Assembly: GCF_016132545.1 (NCBI RefSeq)
Contig: NZ_CP066167.1
Span: 1,329,001-1,393,000, forward strand
Length of the DNA: 64,000 nt
Source: Spongiibacter nanhainus
GTDB taxonomy: Bacteria > Pseudomonadota > Gammaproteobacteria > Pseudomonadales > Spongiibacteraceae
Reading direction: 5' to 3'
Below the pieces are notes generated by a model that was not told where the DNA came from, did no database searches, and saw only the letters and a program-made list of their open reading frames with translations. Position numbers and translations under genes: made by a program. Position 1 is the first letter of the stretch; every line of letters starts with the position of its first letter. This document shows positions 27,836-37,988 of the stretch, one piece after another.

Positions 27836-28684
27836 TTGAGCCCTGTAATTATTGTGGGAATGCATAGGTCTGGCACTACCATGCTGGTGGAGCTGTTTGA
27901 AGAGTTGGGAGGCTTTTTTGGCGCAAAGTATGGCGTTAATAAAGAGGCATTTGAGTTTCTTCGATTTCATGAGGAGATATTGCGAAATATGGGTGGGGCA
28001 TGGGATGAAGTATCTCCGCTGCTCAATGATAAAATTTACGACGCGGCGATCTCAGAGCAGATTTGTGCGCATATCAAGTCCTACTCAAGACGAAAGGCGA
28101 TAAAAGAATATGAGCGACTTGGTATGTCGAAATTATTCTGGGGATGGAAAGACCCGAGGAATTGTCTATTTGTCAATTTTTGGCTTCAAGCATACCCTCA
28201 AGCAAAGGTGATTTTTATTTATCGAAATCCACTTGATGTCGCAAAAAGCTTGAAAGTAAGGTCCGACAAAGGGGTATTGTCTGGCGAGTGGATCGAGGGG
28301 GTGCCATTGAAAACCAAGTTGCGAGATTCACTCCGGGAAAATAGAAGCTACCCACTTCAGTCGATTAGGTGTAGAGACCTGGGCTCGGCTCTGCAGCTGT
28401 GGGAAGATTATAATATATTGGCTCTCAAGAATTTGGATGGGGTAGATTATTTGAGTGTTAGGTATGAAGATCTATTGTCCAATCCGTTGAATATCCTGTC
28501 TGATATCGAAAGTTATTTATTTCGAGACAGAAATATGATTCCTCAATTTAAAAAAATTGGGGAAAAGATCAATTCTTCTAGAGCTTATGCTTGTTCAGTT
28601 GATGAGTTTAGCGAAGAAAATTTAAACTGGCTAAAGAAAAGCGAAATTCTGCGTAAATTTGGTTATGAGGGGCTTGTGGAATGA
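27836..28684 (+). CDS. Sulfotransferase family protein (EPS cluster, first)
   Basis: A 282-residue PAPS-dependent sulfotransferase-like protein from a TTG start. The 5'-phosphosulfate-binding loop IIVGMHRSGTTML is near the N-terminus, and the 3'-phosphate region appears as VIFIYRNPLDVAKSL near residue 125. Its place after the initiating transferase suggests it sulfates a sugar or lipid-linked intermediate. Base composition is visibly AT-richer than in flanking genes, suggesting horizontal origin. It overlaps the next sulfotransferase gene by 4 nt (ATGA). Confidence 0.85.
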   Translation: MSPVIIVGMHRSGTTMLVELFEELGGFFGAKYGVNKEAFEFLRFHEEILRNMGGAWDEVSPLLNDKIYDAAISEQICAHIKSYSRRKAIKEYERLGMSKLFWGWKDPRNCLFVNFWLQAYPQAKVIFIYRNPLDVAKSLKVRSDKGVLSGEWIEGVPLKTKLRDSLRENRSYPLQSIRCRDLGSALQLWEDYNILALKNLDGVDYLSVRYEDLLSNPLNILSDIESYLFRDRNMIPQFKKIGEKINSSRAYACSVDEFSEENLNWLKKSEILRKFGYEGLVE

Positions 28685-29505
28685 CAGAGGTTTTTTTTGT
28701 GGGTGCCCCGAAGTGTGGAACGTCGACACTTTATGATGTCTTATCTAATTCTGGATATGTAAGGTGTCAAGTTCCGAAAGAGACGCACTTTTTTTCATAT
28801 CCTGAAGTTAAAAATACGTATTACAAAGTCCCATTTATAACCTCTTATTCAGATTATGAAAAAGCTTTTGTCGGAAATGGGATATCCGCTGATTTTAGTC
28901 CTTCGTATCTTCGTTACCATAAGTTCGCAATACCTAGGATAAAAAAAAAATACAAAAATGCTAAAATTGTTGCCGTCTTGAGAGAGCCGGTCGCGCGGGC
29001 AGTATCCCATTACTTGATGGATGTAAGCTTGGGATATCAAAGCGAATCAATAGAAAATGCACTAAATGATGATTTGTATTACGCTGAATATATTGAAAAC
29101 AGTATTTATTTTGAGGCATTGTGTGAGTTCGAAAGAAGCTTTAAAGAAGTGCACTTTGTGACTTATGAAGAACTGTTTTCTAGCCCTGACGCGTTTCATG
29201 CGTTGTGTCGATTTTTAGAAATACCCTCGCTAAGATTCGAGCTCCTTTCGCAGCAAGCCAGTAACAGATTCAGAAAGCCACGGAGCGCCACGGTAATCCA
29301 CTTCCTAAGAAATATGAATGCCTTGGCATATGGGAAAAAAATAACCCCTCCCTGTATTTACGAAAGAGTCAAATCTTTGGCTTATTCCCGCGGGAAAAAG
29401 CCAAAGATAGCAGTTGAATCCCTGGATAAATACTTCGAAAAAGATATAGAGATTTTGAAAAAAGATTATCCCCATCTGGGTATTGATAGGTGGTGGCGGG
29501 ACTGA
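28681..29505 (+). CDS. Sulfotransferase domain protein (EPS cluster, second)
   Basis: A 274-residue sulfotransferase of the heparan-sulfate-type family. The PAPS loop FFVGAPKCGTSTLYDVL and KETHFFS lie near the N-terminus, and KIVAVLREPVARAVSHYLM is the 3'-phosphate motif. It is translationally coupled to the preceding sulfotransferase. Two adjacent, diverged sulfotransferases imply two sulfation sites or two acceptors on the exopolysaccharide. The DNA is AT-rich. Confidence 0.88.
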   Translation: MTEVFFVGAPKCGTSTLYDVLSNSGYVRCQVPKETHFFSYPEVKNTYYKVPFITSYSDYEKAFVGNGISADFSPSYLRYHKFAIPRIKKKYKNAKIVAVLREPVARAVSHYLMDVSLGYQSESIENALNDDLYYAEYIENSIYFEALCEFERSFKEVHFVTYEELFSSPDAFHALCRFLEIPSLRFELLSQQASNRFRKPRSATVIHFLRNMNALAYGKKITPPCIYERVKSLAYSRGKKPKIAVESLDKYFEKDIEILKKDYPHLGIDRWWRD

Positions 29506-29510
29506 ACAGC

Positions 29511-30326
29511 ATGGGATTGACATTGTCGGTAATCATCGTAAATTATAATGGCGGCGAATATTTAAAAAGGGCAGTGGATTCGCTTTCTTTACTGACTGTC
29601 GATTATGAAATTGTCGTCGTTGATAATAATTCCACTGACAATAGTTTGTCCGTTCTCCCGTTGAGATCAAATTTGAAAATAATAAAAAATGAGAAAAATG
29701 TAGGGTTCGGTGTTGCCAATAACCTCGGTGTGATGAAATGTTCAGGGGACGTTATTTTGCTCATGAACAATGACGCCGCCTTACTTGAAGATATTGGCTC
29801 ATTCGTAAAGTTGGTTCGTCGTGATAAAAAGACTGTGTGGTCGTGCTCTATGGTTGGCGAAGACAAGAAAGTCCGTCCATCCTTTGGGCGATTTCCGAGT
29901 TCATTTCTCGATATTCTGCTTCCATCAAGGCTGTACTCTGGGGAAGGTGCCGACGAGAGTAGCTGCGTAGACTGGATTGAAGGGTCGCTTATGTTAACCA
30001 GTAGGGTGCTTTGGGAGAGGGTTGGCGGCTTCGACGAGAATATCTTTATGTATGGTGAGGATATTATATTGTGCAAGGAAATGAAGGAGGTGGGTGCAAA
30101 ATTCGTAGTCGATCCTGATGTTAAATATTTTCATCGAGGCGGGTTTGATGAGTCGAAAAAGGGGAATATTTACATTGGTTTTAAGTCATATTTCTCCAAA
30201 TATTATTCTGGAGTGAGAAGGAAGTATTATTTAACATTGATATCAGCTGTTGTATTTCTAAAGTACAGCTTGGGTGTGCTTTTTAAGAACCGGACTGCAG
30301 CCGATAGTTATAGGAAGGCTATGTAA
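29511..30326 (+). CDS. Family 2 glycosyltransferase
   Basis: A 271-residue GT-A enzyme that adds a sugar to the lipid-linked repeat. LSVIIVNYNGGEYLKRAVDSL is the nucleotide-sugar N-terminus, and MNNDAAL carries a DxD-like NNDA site. WIEGSLMLTSRVLWERVGGFDE and MYGEDIILCKEM match the rhamnosyltransferase-like GT2 group. ATG 29511 is preferred; a GTG at 29490 would overlap the upstream gene. The sugar specificity is not readable. Confidence 0.85.
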   Translation: MGLTLSVIIVNYNGGEYLKRAVDSLSLLTVDYEIVVVDNNSTDNSLSVLPLRSNLKIIKNEKNVGFGVANNLGVMKCSGDVILLMNNDAALLEDIGSFVKLVRRDKKTVWSCSMVGEDKKVRPSFGRFPSSFLDILLPSRLYSGEGADESSCVDWIEGSLMLTSRVLWERVGGFDENIFMYGEDIILCKEMKEVGAKFVVDPDVKYFHRGGFDESKKGNIYIGFKSYFSKYYSGVRRKYYLTLISAVVFLKYSLGVLFKNRTAADSYRKAM

Positions 30327-30327
30327 C

Positions 30328-31002
30328 ATGCGAAAGGTTCTGAATTTTGTCGCTCGTTATATTAAAGATGAAAACTTTGAGCTTGATGAGAGGATACCAT
30401 TTTTTTACTTGGTGTTTTACGTCATTGGCTTGTTCGTTAGATTGTTGCGGGGCTTGCTTTATTTAAGGAAGCCAATATTCCTTTCAAGGCGTTGTGCCTT
30501 AAAGGCGGTGATGAAAATTTCAATTGGAGAATACTCAAAAATTGGTGAGCACTGTTATTTCGATGGTCTGTCTTCTGGTGGTATAAAAATAGGTAGGAAT
30601 GCTTCTATAGGTCCTTATACACGGATAGAGTGCTCCGGCAGCATGAGGGACATTGGAAAGGGCATAGAAGTAGGAGATAACTTTGGGGTTGGTGCTTATG
30701 CATTCTTCGGCTGTGCGGGCGGTGTGGTGATTGGGGATGATGTGATAATGGGGCAATATGTTAGTTTTCATAGCGAAAATCATAATTACTCAAACGCTGA
30801 TAAGAAAATTAAGGATCAAGGTGTTTCCAGAAGGGGGATAGTAATTGGGAGTGACGTTTGGGTGGGTGCTAAGGTTACCTTTCTGGATGGAGCTAGTGTA
30901 TCCAATCGCACCATAATTGCGGCTGGAGCGGTTGTTGTGGGCGAATTTCCCCCTGGAGTTGTGATAGGCGGTGTGCCTGCAAAGGTGATAAAAAAGATAT
31001 GA
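30328..31002 (+). CDS. Left-handed beta-helix acyltransferase (hexapeptide family)
   Basis: A 224-residue protein from ATG 30328, with AGGAAGG 9 nt upstream. The N-terminal part has a hydrophobic stretch (FYLVFYVIGLFVRLLRGLLYL). The rest shows hexapeptide repeats (IGEYSKIGEHCYFDG, IKIGRNASIGPYTRIE) and the acetyltransferase-type end VVVGEFPPGVVIGGVPAKVI. The catalytic His is probably in HSENHNYSN. It probably O-acetylates a sugar of the repeat unit. It overlaps the next gene by ATGA. Confidence 0.82.
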   Translation: MRKVLNFVARYIKDENFELDERIPFFYLVFYVIGLFVRLLRGLLYLRKPIFLSRRCALKAVMKISIGEYSKIGEHCYFDGLSSGGIKIGRNASIGPYTRIECSGSMRDIGKGIEVGDNFGVGAYAFFGCAGGVVIGDDVIMGQYVSFHSENHNYSNADKKIKDQGVSRRGIVIGSDVWVGAKVTFLDGASVSNRTIIAAGAVVVGEFPPGVVIGGVPAKVIKKI

Positions 31003-32129
31003 GTTGCGTCTTGTTAATTCACCAATCCGCTGAGCTTTATGGTTCTGATAAAACATTCTATTCACTAGTTAAGAGTATTAAAGAAAAGAATTTCGACTCC
31101 GTAGTGGTATTGCCATATGAAGGTCCTTTAAAAAGAGAATTGGAGGAAATCGATGTGGAGGTCGTGGTACACCCCATCCTTAAGGCTCACCGAGGGATGC
31201 TGTCGGTTGGATTCTTGTTCTCTTTGATTCCTAATGTCTTTAGTCTTTTCTTGTTCTATCGTAGATTAATAAAAAAACGAGGTGTCAGCACGGTTTACGC
31301 TAATACGATAGCAGTCCTTGATGGGGCGTTTATTAAGATTATTTTTCGAAATGATATTCTACATGTCTGGCATATCCACGAAATTCTTGAGGACTTGGGC
31401 GCTTTCAATAGGATGTATGGGTTTTTGCTTCGAAAGTTTTCTGACAAAGTAGTGTGTAACTCAAATGCTACTAAGCGTTATGTAGATGAAATCAGTAATG
31501 ACTCTGCGTCGAAAGTCGTCTATAACGGCGTTAATTACAGTAATTTTACCTCTATTCGGAATAGTCGAGAAGATCATAGGGGAAAGCCGCTCACGTTAGC
31601 GTTGGTTGGTAGGCTAAACGATTGGAAGGGGCACTGCCTGTTTCTAGAAGCTCTCGAAAACTCTTCTTTTGAGATTGGAGATATTAATGTGGTTTTCAAG
31701 GGCTCTCCAAACCCTAACAATGTAGGTTATAGTGAAATCCTCGATTGCGTCACTAAAAGTAGGTTTTCCTGTTCAGTAACTATTGCTGATTTTCAAGTCC
31801 AAGTTGAAGATGTCTGGAAAGATATAGACATTTGCGTTGTTCCCTCGACAAAGCCAGAGCCCTTCGGCATGGTAGTTATAGAGGCGATGGCTTCCGGTAT
31901 TCCTGTAATAGCGTCAGACCACGGGGGGCCTTCTGAGATAATTAAGCACCGTTCATCTGGTATGTTATTTGAGCCTGGAAGTGCTAGGGGGTTGGCCAGT
32001 TGTTTAGAGGAGTTGGTTGGAAGTAGTGAGCTGAGGGAATCTCTTTCATTTTCGGGCGGAATAGCTGTCCGCGAAAACTTCAGAGAAGATATTTATGTTA
32101 ACAAGCTGCATCGAGTACTGGGGTTGTGA
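30999..32129 (+). CDS. Family 4 glycosyltransferase
   Basis: A 376-residue GT-B enzyme. The C-terminal Glycos_transf_1 domain has LALVGRLNDWKGHCLFLEAL and the EPFGMVVIEAMASGIPVIAS motif with the conserved ExxxxxxxE Glu pair. The N-terminal half resembles the acceptor-binding domain (HQSAELYGSDKTFYSLV). It is translationally coupled to the acyltransferase gene. The sugar donor is unknown. Confidence 0.88.
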   Translation: MSCVLLIHQSAELYGSDKTFYSLVKSIKEKNFDSVVVLPYEGPLKRELEEIDVEVVVHPILKAHRGMLSVGFLFSLIPNVFSLFLFYRRLIKKRGVSTVYANTIAVLDGAFIKIIFRNDILHVWHIHEILEDLGAFNRMYGFLLRKFSDKVVCNSNATKRYVDEISNDSASKVVYNGVNYSNFTSIRNSREDHRGKPLTLALVGRLNDWKGHCLFLEALENSSFEIGDINVVFKGSPNPNNVGYSEILDCVTKSRFSCSVTIADFQVQVEDVWKDIDICVVPSTKPEPFGMVVIEAMASGIPVIASDHGGPSEIIKHRSSGMLFEPGSARGLASCLEELVGSSELRESLSFSGGIAVRENFREDIYVNKLHRVLGL

Positions 32130-32132
32130 TTT

Positions 32133-33377
32133 ATGGAAGTGGTGATTAGCCTTATCCTTATTGCGATTTTGGCTTTTTCTTTCCATGCAGCAACTCATAT
32201 TACTAAATCATGGTTGCAGCCTTGGTTAATTTTATGCTTGCCGATAGGGGTTGCAGCTTTACTTCATTCTTTGGCTTTAAGTGATATTGTAACTCCGTGG
32301 GAACCTTTAATGGCTGTGTTAGTGGTTGTGGCCATTTCCCTATTATTCTTTTTCTCTATACCGGGAAAGAAATACACCCTTACGTTTCCTGATATTGGTT
32401 CGGATCGATTTTTGTCTCATTCACCTCATAGTTTTAACACTATAGTATTAGTTTCATTAGTATGCATATTTTTTAACTATCTGGAGTTTGGGATCGCCGG
32501 TCAAATACCAATTTTGACAAGTGATCCTGAAAAGTCGCGGTTTGTGATTGGAGGTAACGGCTTTCTACATGTCGTAAGTGTATGCGCGATTTATCTTTTT
32601 CCCCTAATTTTTATGTACTTGAAAACTAATAATCTAGTGTTAAGCAGAGCTCGACGTTGGATGATGATTTTCTTAATGGTATTTATAGTTTTTACCGCGC
32701 TATTGTGGGTGAGTCGAGGATTGCTCTTTGTTATGTTTGTGATGACATTCGTCATTAACTCAGCCATGAGTAATCGAAAGGTAGAGCTAAAGAAGATTAT
32801 AAAACTAGTGCTGTTCCTTGTCCTTATTATCGTTGGAGTTAAAGTTTTTAGGGGCTATATTGAATTTGGAAATGACTACTTTGTCAGTCAGCAGGGCGAA
32901 GGTGGGCGCGGAGCTGCGTATTGGATGGTCGCTTACCTTACTTTGTGTCTCAATTTCGAAATTTTAAGTGATTACTTGAGGTATTTTTCGTCGGGGGGCG
33001 ATCATTTTGGCGGCTTGATAACTATCTCTCCGTTTTCTACGCTCTTGCCTGTTCCGAAAATGACGGAGCTTATGTTTCAGAACCAATACCTTGGTTACTA
33101 CAGAGAAACTACTTTAACGTCTACATTTCTTGGAGTTGCTTACGTAGATTTTGGGCTTTTTGGTGTAATCTTTACTTCGGTTGCAGTTGCGAGTATTTAT
33201 AAGTTTTATTTTAATCAAGCCTTCTCAGGCTATAAAGGGTTTGGGCTTTACTGTTATTCTTTCCTTGTTGTCCAAGCTCTTATGCTCCCCTACACAAACA
33301 CTATTTTTCAAGTCCACACGGTTTTGTTTTTCTCGTTTGCTTATATGTTACGCTTTTTATTAAAGGTGCGCCTTTGA
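32133..33377 (+). CDS. Wzy-like O-antigen/EPS polymerase
   Basis: A 414-residue protein made mostly of hydrophobic helices, about ten by eye, with a large polar loop between residues roughly 235 and 300, as in Wzy polymerases. Sequence identity among Wzy proteins is very low, so the call rests on topology and on its place between glycosyltransferase and acyltransferase genes in a Wzx/Wzy-type cluster. It would polymerise flipped repeat units in the periplasm. It overlaps the next gene by 4 nt. Confidence 0.72.
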   Translation: MEVVISLILIAILAFSFHAATHITKSWLQPWLILCLPIGVAALLHSLALSDIVTPWEPLMAVLVVVAISLLFFFSIPGKKYTLTFPDIGSDRFLSHSPHSFNTIVLVSLVCIFFNYLEFGIAGQIPILTSDPEKSRFVIGGNGFLHVVSVCAIYLFPLIFMYLKTNNLVLSRARRWMMIFLMVFIVFTALLWVSRGLLFVMFVMTFVINSAMSNRKVELKKIIKLVLFLVLIIVGVKVFRGYIEFGNDYFVSQQGEGGRGAAYWMVAYLTLCLNFEILSDYLRYFSSGGDHFGGLITISPFSTLLPVPKMTELMFQNQYLGYYRETTLTSTFLGVAYVDFGLFGVIFTSVAVASIYKFYFNQAFSGYKGFGLYCYSFLVVQALMLPYTNTIFQVHTVLFFSFAYMLRFLLKVRL

Positions 33378-34363
33378 AGACGTCGGTTCTTTCAATCGAT
33401 GCCATGCGGGGTATCTTGGCGTATTTTGTGATTTTGATTCACTTGAAGCCTCTTTGTTGCGGCGATGACTACGCTGATAGCTTTGTCAATGTGGTGGCGA
33501 GGATTGCTGTACCTTTGTTTTTTTGTATCTCTGGATTTTTAAATTATCGTCGTATTCAAGAGTTGGATTTTCTAAGGTTTTTATCTAAACTTGCTCGTTC
33601 GGTGTTGGTACCGTATTTTTCCATATCATTGCTAGCTGCTTTCCTGTTGTGGGTGGTGTCTATGATCTTGGGCGAAGTAGTTATTCTTGGTTATCAATTT
33701 CCACTTAGTATTTATAGCTTTGCAGATTTTATCTTCGGGTTTGACGGTTATCCCGGCTTGTTTCATCTTTGGTTTTTGCGGAATTTATTTTTGGCTGCGA
33801 TATTTGTGTACTTCTTCCGTCCGAATGTGAGTAAGGGTTTGGCTTGGCTTCTTCTTTACGCTAGCGCAATTGCCTGGGCAGCCGCCGAGTACGAAAGTAA
33901 GTTTTTATCTCTTTATATTGAGTCGATTTCATCTTTTTTGGCGGGCTACCTCATTGCACGCTTGTTGGCTATGAATGCACTAAATTGGCATTGTTTTCTA
34001 ATATTTTTTGCGGGCCTTTCATCATCGGAGTTCATTCTGGCAGCGCTGGGGAGCCAGGATGTTGGTAGGTCCTTAATACCAATTTTGGCAGCTCTATTTG
34101 TCCTGGGTTTTGTGTATTACTTCGACGTGAAAGGCTTTAAGTTGCCCTATTTGCTCACAAAGGCATCTGAGTTTTCCTTACCTATTTATCTTTTCCACCT
34201 ACCATTTGTTTTAATTTTTATATTGGTGTTGGATGGTGAGCCAAACTTTGGGTTTTTAGAGATTTCTCTTTCGGCATTTTTTGTCTTTTGTTTCTCGTAT
34301 ATTTTTTCTTATTTATTAAGGCAGGTGCTCCCGGTGTGTTACATATTAATGGTGGGCAAGTAA
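33374..34363 (+). CDS. Acyltransferase-3 family membrane protein
   Basis: A 329-residue integral-membrane acyltransferase (OafA/WecH type) with about ten helices. The N-terminal signature SIDAMRGILAYFVILIHL holds the Arg and catalytic His positions of the family, and ARIAVPLFFCISGFLNYRR is the second conserved block. It would O-acylate a sugar using an acyl donor. The TTG start overlaps the stop of the polymerase gene. The DNA is strongly AT-rich. Confidence 0.85.
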   Translation: MKTSVLSIDAMRGILAYFVILIHLKPLCCGDDYADSFVNVVARIAVPLFFCISGFLNYRRIQELDFLRFLSKLARSVLVPYFSISLLAAFLLWVVSMILGEVVILGYQFPLSIYSFADFIFGFDGYPGLFHLWFLRNLFLAAIFVYFFRPNVSKGLAWLLLYASAIAWAAAEYESKFLSLYIESISSFLAGYLIARLLAMNALNWHCFLIFFAGLSSSEFILAALGSQDVGRSLIPILAALFVLGFVYYFDVKGFKLPYLLTKASEFSLPIYLFHLPFVLIFILVLDGEPNFGFLEISLSAFFVFCFSYIFSYLLRQVLPVCYILMVGK

Positions 34364-34366
34364 AAG

Positions 34367-35473
34367 GTGGAGTTGATTATTTTAGGTTCCCGAGGTGTCC
34401 CGGCAAAGCACGGTGGTTTCGAGACCTTCGCTGAGTACTTATGTCGATACTTAGTCGAAAAGGATTGGGATATTGTCGTCTATTGCCAAGAAGAAGGCAG
34501 CGGCCCTGTTTATGAATCTGAATGGGAGGGGGTTAAGCGCATCCATATTCCGGTCAAAAACAAAGGGCCACTTGGCACCATTATTTTCGATCTTCGATCC
34601 GTTGTTCATTCCCTGCGCCACAATGGCATTTTTCTGACCCTAGGCTATAACACCGCCATTTTTAATGTTTTGCACCGGCTATTTGGCAAGCAAAACGTTA
34701 TCAATATGGATGGTATTGAATGGAGGCGCCAGAAGTGGGGTGCTGTTGCCAAGGCCTGGTTTTGGCTTAATGAGCGGCTAGGCTGTTGGTTTGGGAATCA
34801 TTTGGTTGCTGACCACCCCTGTATCGAAGACCATTTGGCCACCCGGGTTTCACGCAAAAAAATCACCATGATCCCCTATGGCGGGTTACATGTTGACACT
34901 GCGGACGTTTCGCATCTGTCCCAGTTTGGATTGGAGGCGCAAAAATATGCCATTGTGATTGCCAGGGCTGAGCCGGAAAACTCCATTCTGGAAATTGTAG
35001 CGGGTTTTTCCAGTCGGCAACGGGACTATAAGCTGTTCGTGCTGGGCAATTATTCGACGGAGAATGCCTACCACCGAGCGGTGAAGCAGGCCGCCTCGAA
35101 TGAAGTGATATACCCCGGTGCTATTTACAACGTGAATGTTGTGAGTGCACTCCGATACCACGCCTTTTGTTATGTTCACGGGCATCAAGTTGGTGGAACT
35201 AATCCGTCCCTAGTGGAGTCCATAGGGGCGGGAAATGCGATCATTGCACACGATAATCCCTTTAATCGCTGGGTTGCCAAGGAAGGGGCTATGTACTTCA
35301 CTGGCAAAGAGGGTGCGGCCAAAGCCTTTGATGAGCTGCTGGCTGATGGAGAGTTGGTAAAGGGCTTGCAAGAAAGCACCCGCCGTAACTATCAGGCTAA
35401 TTTCCGTTGGGACGATATTTTGGCCCAGTATGAAACGCTATTAATTCACCATTATCCTTCGGGTTCACAATGA
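34367..35473 (+). CDS. DUF1972 family 4 glycosyltransferase, probable rhamnosyltransferase
   Basis: A 368-residue GT-B protein with the DUF1972 N-terminus ([20 protein letters not shown]) characteristic of WsaF/Cps2T-like rhamnosyltransferases. [13 protein letters not shown] and [21 protein letters not shown] are the conserved later motifs. The GTG start follows the acyltransferase by 3 nt. Base composition returns to that of the host from here on. The rfbBACD operon starts within its last codons, fitting a rhamnose donor. Confidence 0.88.
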   Translation: MELIILGSRGVPAKHGGFETFAEYLCRYLVEKDWDIVVYCQEEGSGPVYESEWEGVKRIHIPVKNKGPLGTIIFDLRSVVHSLRHNGIFLTLGYNTAIFNVLHRLFGKQNVINMDGIEWRRQKWGAVAKAWFWLNERLGCWFGNHLVADHPCIEDHLATRVSRKKITMIPYGGLHVDTADVSHLSQFGLEAQKYAIVIARAEPENSILEIVAGFSSRQRDYKLFVLGNYSTENAYHRAVKQAASNEVIYPGAIYNVNVVSALRYHAFCYVHGHQVGGTNPSLVESIGAGNAIIAHDNPFNRWVAKEGAMYFTGKEGAAKAFDELLADGELVKGLQESTRRNYQANFRWDDILAQYETLLIHHYPSGSQ

Positions 35474-36540
35474 AAATATTAGTTACTGGCGGAGCCGGCT
35501 TTATCGGTAGTGCGGTCGTTCGCCACATTTTGGCCGGTACCGATGCATCGGTGATTAACGTCGATGCCTTGACCTATGCGGGTAACTTGGAGTCGATTCC
35601 TAACGCAGAGGCGACAGGTCGCTACGCTTTCGCGCAGGTGGATATTTCCGATTTCGCAGCACTAAGCGCAGTGTTTGCCGAGTATCAGCCCGATTTGATT
35701 ATGCATCTTGCTGCTGAGAGTCATGTTGATCGTTCGATCGATGGCCCCGGTGCCTTTATTCAGACCAATGTAGTCGGTACCTACAATATGCTCGAAGCGG
35801 CCCGCGGCTATTGGCAGGAGCTCAATGGCGATAAAAAAGCGGGTTTTCGTTTTCATCATATCTCTACCGATGAAGTGTATGGGGACCTGCACGGCACCGA
35901 TGACCTCTTTACTGAAACTACATCCTACGAGCCTAGCTCGCCTTATTCTGCAAGCAAAGCCGGGTCAGATCATTTGGTGAGGGCGTGGGGCCGTACCTTC
36001 GGCTTACCGATAGTTGTCACAAATTGCTCAAATAATTATGGTCCTTACCAATTCCCCGAAAAACTCGTCCCCCATATTATTCTCAATGCACTCCACGGAA
36101 AGCCTTTGCCAGTTTATGGGGATGGCAGTCAAATTCGCGACTGGTTGTATGTTGAAGACCACGCTCGCGCGTTGTTCAAAGTGGTTACGGAGGGCAAGGT
36201 GGGTGAGACCTACAATATTGGCGGCCATAACGAGAAGCACAATATTGAAGTGGTGGAAACCATTTGTGAGCTACTGGAAGAATTAGCCCCTGACAATGAA
36301 AGCTCATGCGCGAGCGGTAAAGGTTTTAAGCAGCTTATTACCTTTGTTAAAGATCGTCCTGGCCACGACGCCCGTTATGCGATTGATGCCAGTAAGATAC
36401 AGCGGGAGCTGGGTTGGGTGCCGGAGGAGACTTTTGAAACGGGGCTTCGTAAAACGGTGCAGTGGTATCTGGACAACCCGCAGTGGTGGCAGCGGGTATT
36501 GTCAGGTGATTACAAGCTAGACAGGATGGGTGAAGCATAG
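35470..36540 (+). CDS. rfbB: dTDP-glucose 4,6-dehydratase
   Basis: A 356-residue extended SDR, step two of dTDP-L-rhamnose synthesis. [15 protein letters not shown] binds [18 protein letters not shown] and [11 protein letters not shown] are family signatures, and [15 protein letters not shown] has the catalytic Tyr and Lys. It overlaps the upstream glycosyltransferase by ATGA and is first in the order rfbB-A-C-D. Confidence 0.97.
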   Translation: MKILVTGGAGFIGSAVVRHILAGTDASVINVDALTYAGNLESIPNAEATGRYAFAQVDISDFAALSAVFAEYQPDLIMHLAAESHVDRSIDGPGAFIQTNVVGTYNMLEAARGYWQELNGDKKAGFRFHHISTDEVYGDLHGTDDLFTETTSYEPSSPYSASKAGSDHLVRAWGRTFGLPIVVTNCSNNYGPYQFPEKLVPHIILNALHGKPLPVYGDGSQIRDWLYVEDHARALFKVVTEGKVGETYNIGGHNEKHNIEVVETICELLEELAPDNESSCASGKGFKQLITFVKDRPGHDARYAIDASKIQRELGWVPEETFETGLRKTVQWYLDNPQWWQRVLSGDYKLDRMGEA

Positions 36541-36550
36541 AGGAAGTACT

Positions 36551-37435
36551 ATGACTAAGAAATACAAAGGAATTATTCTTGCTGGAGGATCTGGCACTCG
36601 GCTTCATCCCATTACTATGGGTATGTCCAAGCAGTTGTTGCCGATCTACGACAAGCCGATGATTTATTACCCTTTGTCGGTGCTCATGTTAGCGGGTATT
36701 AAAGATATATTAGTGATCTCTACGCCTACAGATTTGCCGAGCTTTCAACGCCTTTTAGGTGACGGTAGTCAATTCGGTATAAGTGTTTGTTACGAGGAGC
36801 AACCTAGCCCGGATGGCTTGGCTCAGGCTTTTACCATTGGTGCAGACTTTATTGGCAATGATAGTGTCAGCCTGGTATTAGGTGACAATATTTTTTATGG
36901 TCAGCATTTCTCGGACAATTTAGAAAGTGCTGTATCTAAAGAAAATGGTGCCACGGTATTTGGTTATCATGTGACAGATCCTGAACGTTTTGGCGTGGTT
37001 GAATTTGGTGATGACGGAAAGGCTATCAGTATTGAAGAAAAGCCAGCCAAGCCAAAGTCTGCCTATGCCGTTACCGGTTTGTACTTTTACGACAACGATG
37101 TTGTTGAGATTGCCCGTAGTATCAAACCCTCACCGCGTGGAGAGCTTGAGATAACCGATGTAAACCTAGCCTACCTCAATCGCGGAGGTTTGAATGTGGA
37201 GGTATTGGGGCGAGGCTTTGCCTGGTTAGATACAGGCACCCATAATTCCCTAATTGAAGCTGGCCAATTTGTACAAACAGTAGAGCACCGTCAGGGACTA
37301 AAAGTGGCTTGCCTGGAAGAAATCGCGTTTCGCCAAGGTTGGATTAGTGCCGAGCAACTTGTTGAGCAAGGTGAGTCATTGAAGAAAACCGGCTACGGCC
37401 AGTATTTGCTGCGTGTGGCTGGCGGTTATAAATAA
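36551..37435 (+). CDS. rfbA: Glucose-1-phosphate thymidylyltransferase
   Basis: A 294-residue enzyme making dTDP-glucose from dTTP and glucose-1-phosphate, step one of dTDP-rhamnose synthesis. The start [15 protein letters not shown] is the nucleotide-binding signature; [22 protein letters not shown] and EKPAKPKS follow. I use ATG 36551 with AGAGGAAG upstream, not the in-frame ATG at 36530 that overlaps rfbB. Confidence 0.97.
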   Translation: MTKKYKGIILAGGSGTRLHPITMGMSKQLLPIYDKPMIYYPLSVLMLAGIKDILVISTPTDLPSFQRLLGDGSQFGISVCYEEQPSPDGLAQAFTIGADFIGNDSVSLVLGDNIFYGQHFSDNLESAVSKENGATVFGYHVTDPERFGVVEFGDDGKAISIEEKPAKPKSAYAVTGLYFYDNDVVEIARSIKPSPRGELEITDVNLAYLNRGGLNVEVLGRGFAWLDTGTHNSLIEAGQFVQTVEHRQGLKVACLEEIAFRQGWISAEQLVEQGESLKKTGYGQYLLRVAGGYK

Positions 37436-37448
37436 ATTAAGGGTAAAA

Positions 37449-37988
37449 ATGAACGTCATTGAGACAAAGTTAAAGGATTGCTTGATTATCGAGCCGAAGG
37501 TATTTGGCGATGAACGGGGGTTCTTTCTAGAAACTTTCCAGGCGGATCGATATCGCGAGCAGGCGGGGATTACACTCCCATTTGTCCAGGATAATCATTC
37601 TCGGTCCTCTAAAGGCGTATTGCGGGGTCTCCATTTTCAGAAAAGTAAACCCCAGGGCAAGCTGGTGCGAGTTGTGAGCGGTGAGGTTTATGATGTTGCG
37701 GTGGATATTCGTCAAGACTCTCCAAGTTTTGGGCAGTGGGAGAGTGTGATCCTCTCGGAAGAAAACAAACGGCAATTCTGGGTGCCACCAGGCTTTGCCC
37801 ATGGCTTTGTGGTACTTAGCGATACCGCTGACTTTGAATACAAGTGCACCGACTATTACGACCCACGTGACGAGGGTAGCTTGATATGGAATGATCCTGC
37901 CATGGCGATTAGCTGGCCATTAAGTGATCCTACTTTATCCGACAAAGACAGCAAGGCGCCCACTTTCGCAGAGTTATTCAAATCATGA
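37449..37988 (+). CDS. rfbC: dTDP-4-dehydrorhamnose 3,5-epimerase
   Basis: A 179-residue cupin-fold epimerase, step three of dTDP-rhamnose synthesis. FGDERGFFLETFQADRY, NHSRSSKGVLRGLHFQ with the catalytic His, and WVPPGFAHGFVVLSD are the family motifs. The start is the ATG in MNVIETKL, after TTAAGGG. It overlaps rfbD by 4 nt. Confidence 0.97.
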   Translation: MNVIETKLKDCLIIEPKVFGDERGFFLETFQADRYREQAGITLPFVQDNHSRSSKGVLRGLHFQKSKPQGKLVRVVSGEVYDVAVDIRQDSPSFGQWESVILSEENKRQFWVPPGFAHGFVVLSDTADFEYKCTDYYDPRDEGSLIWNDPAMAISWPLSDPTLSDKDSKAPTFAELFKS

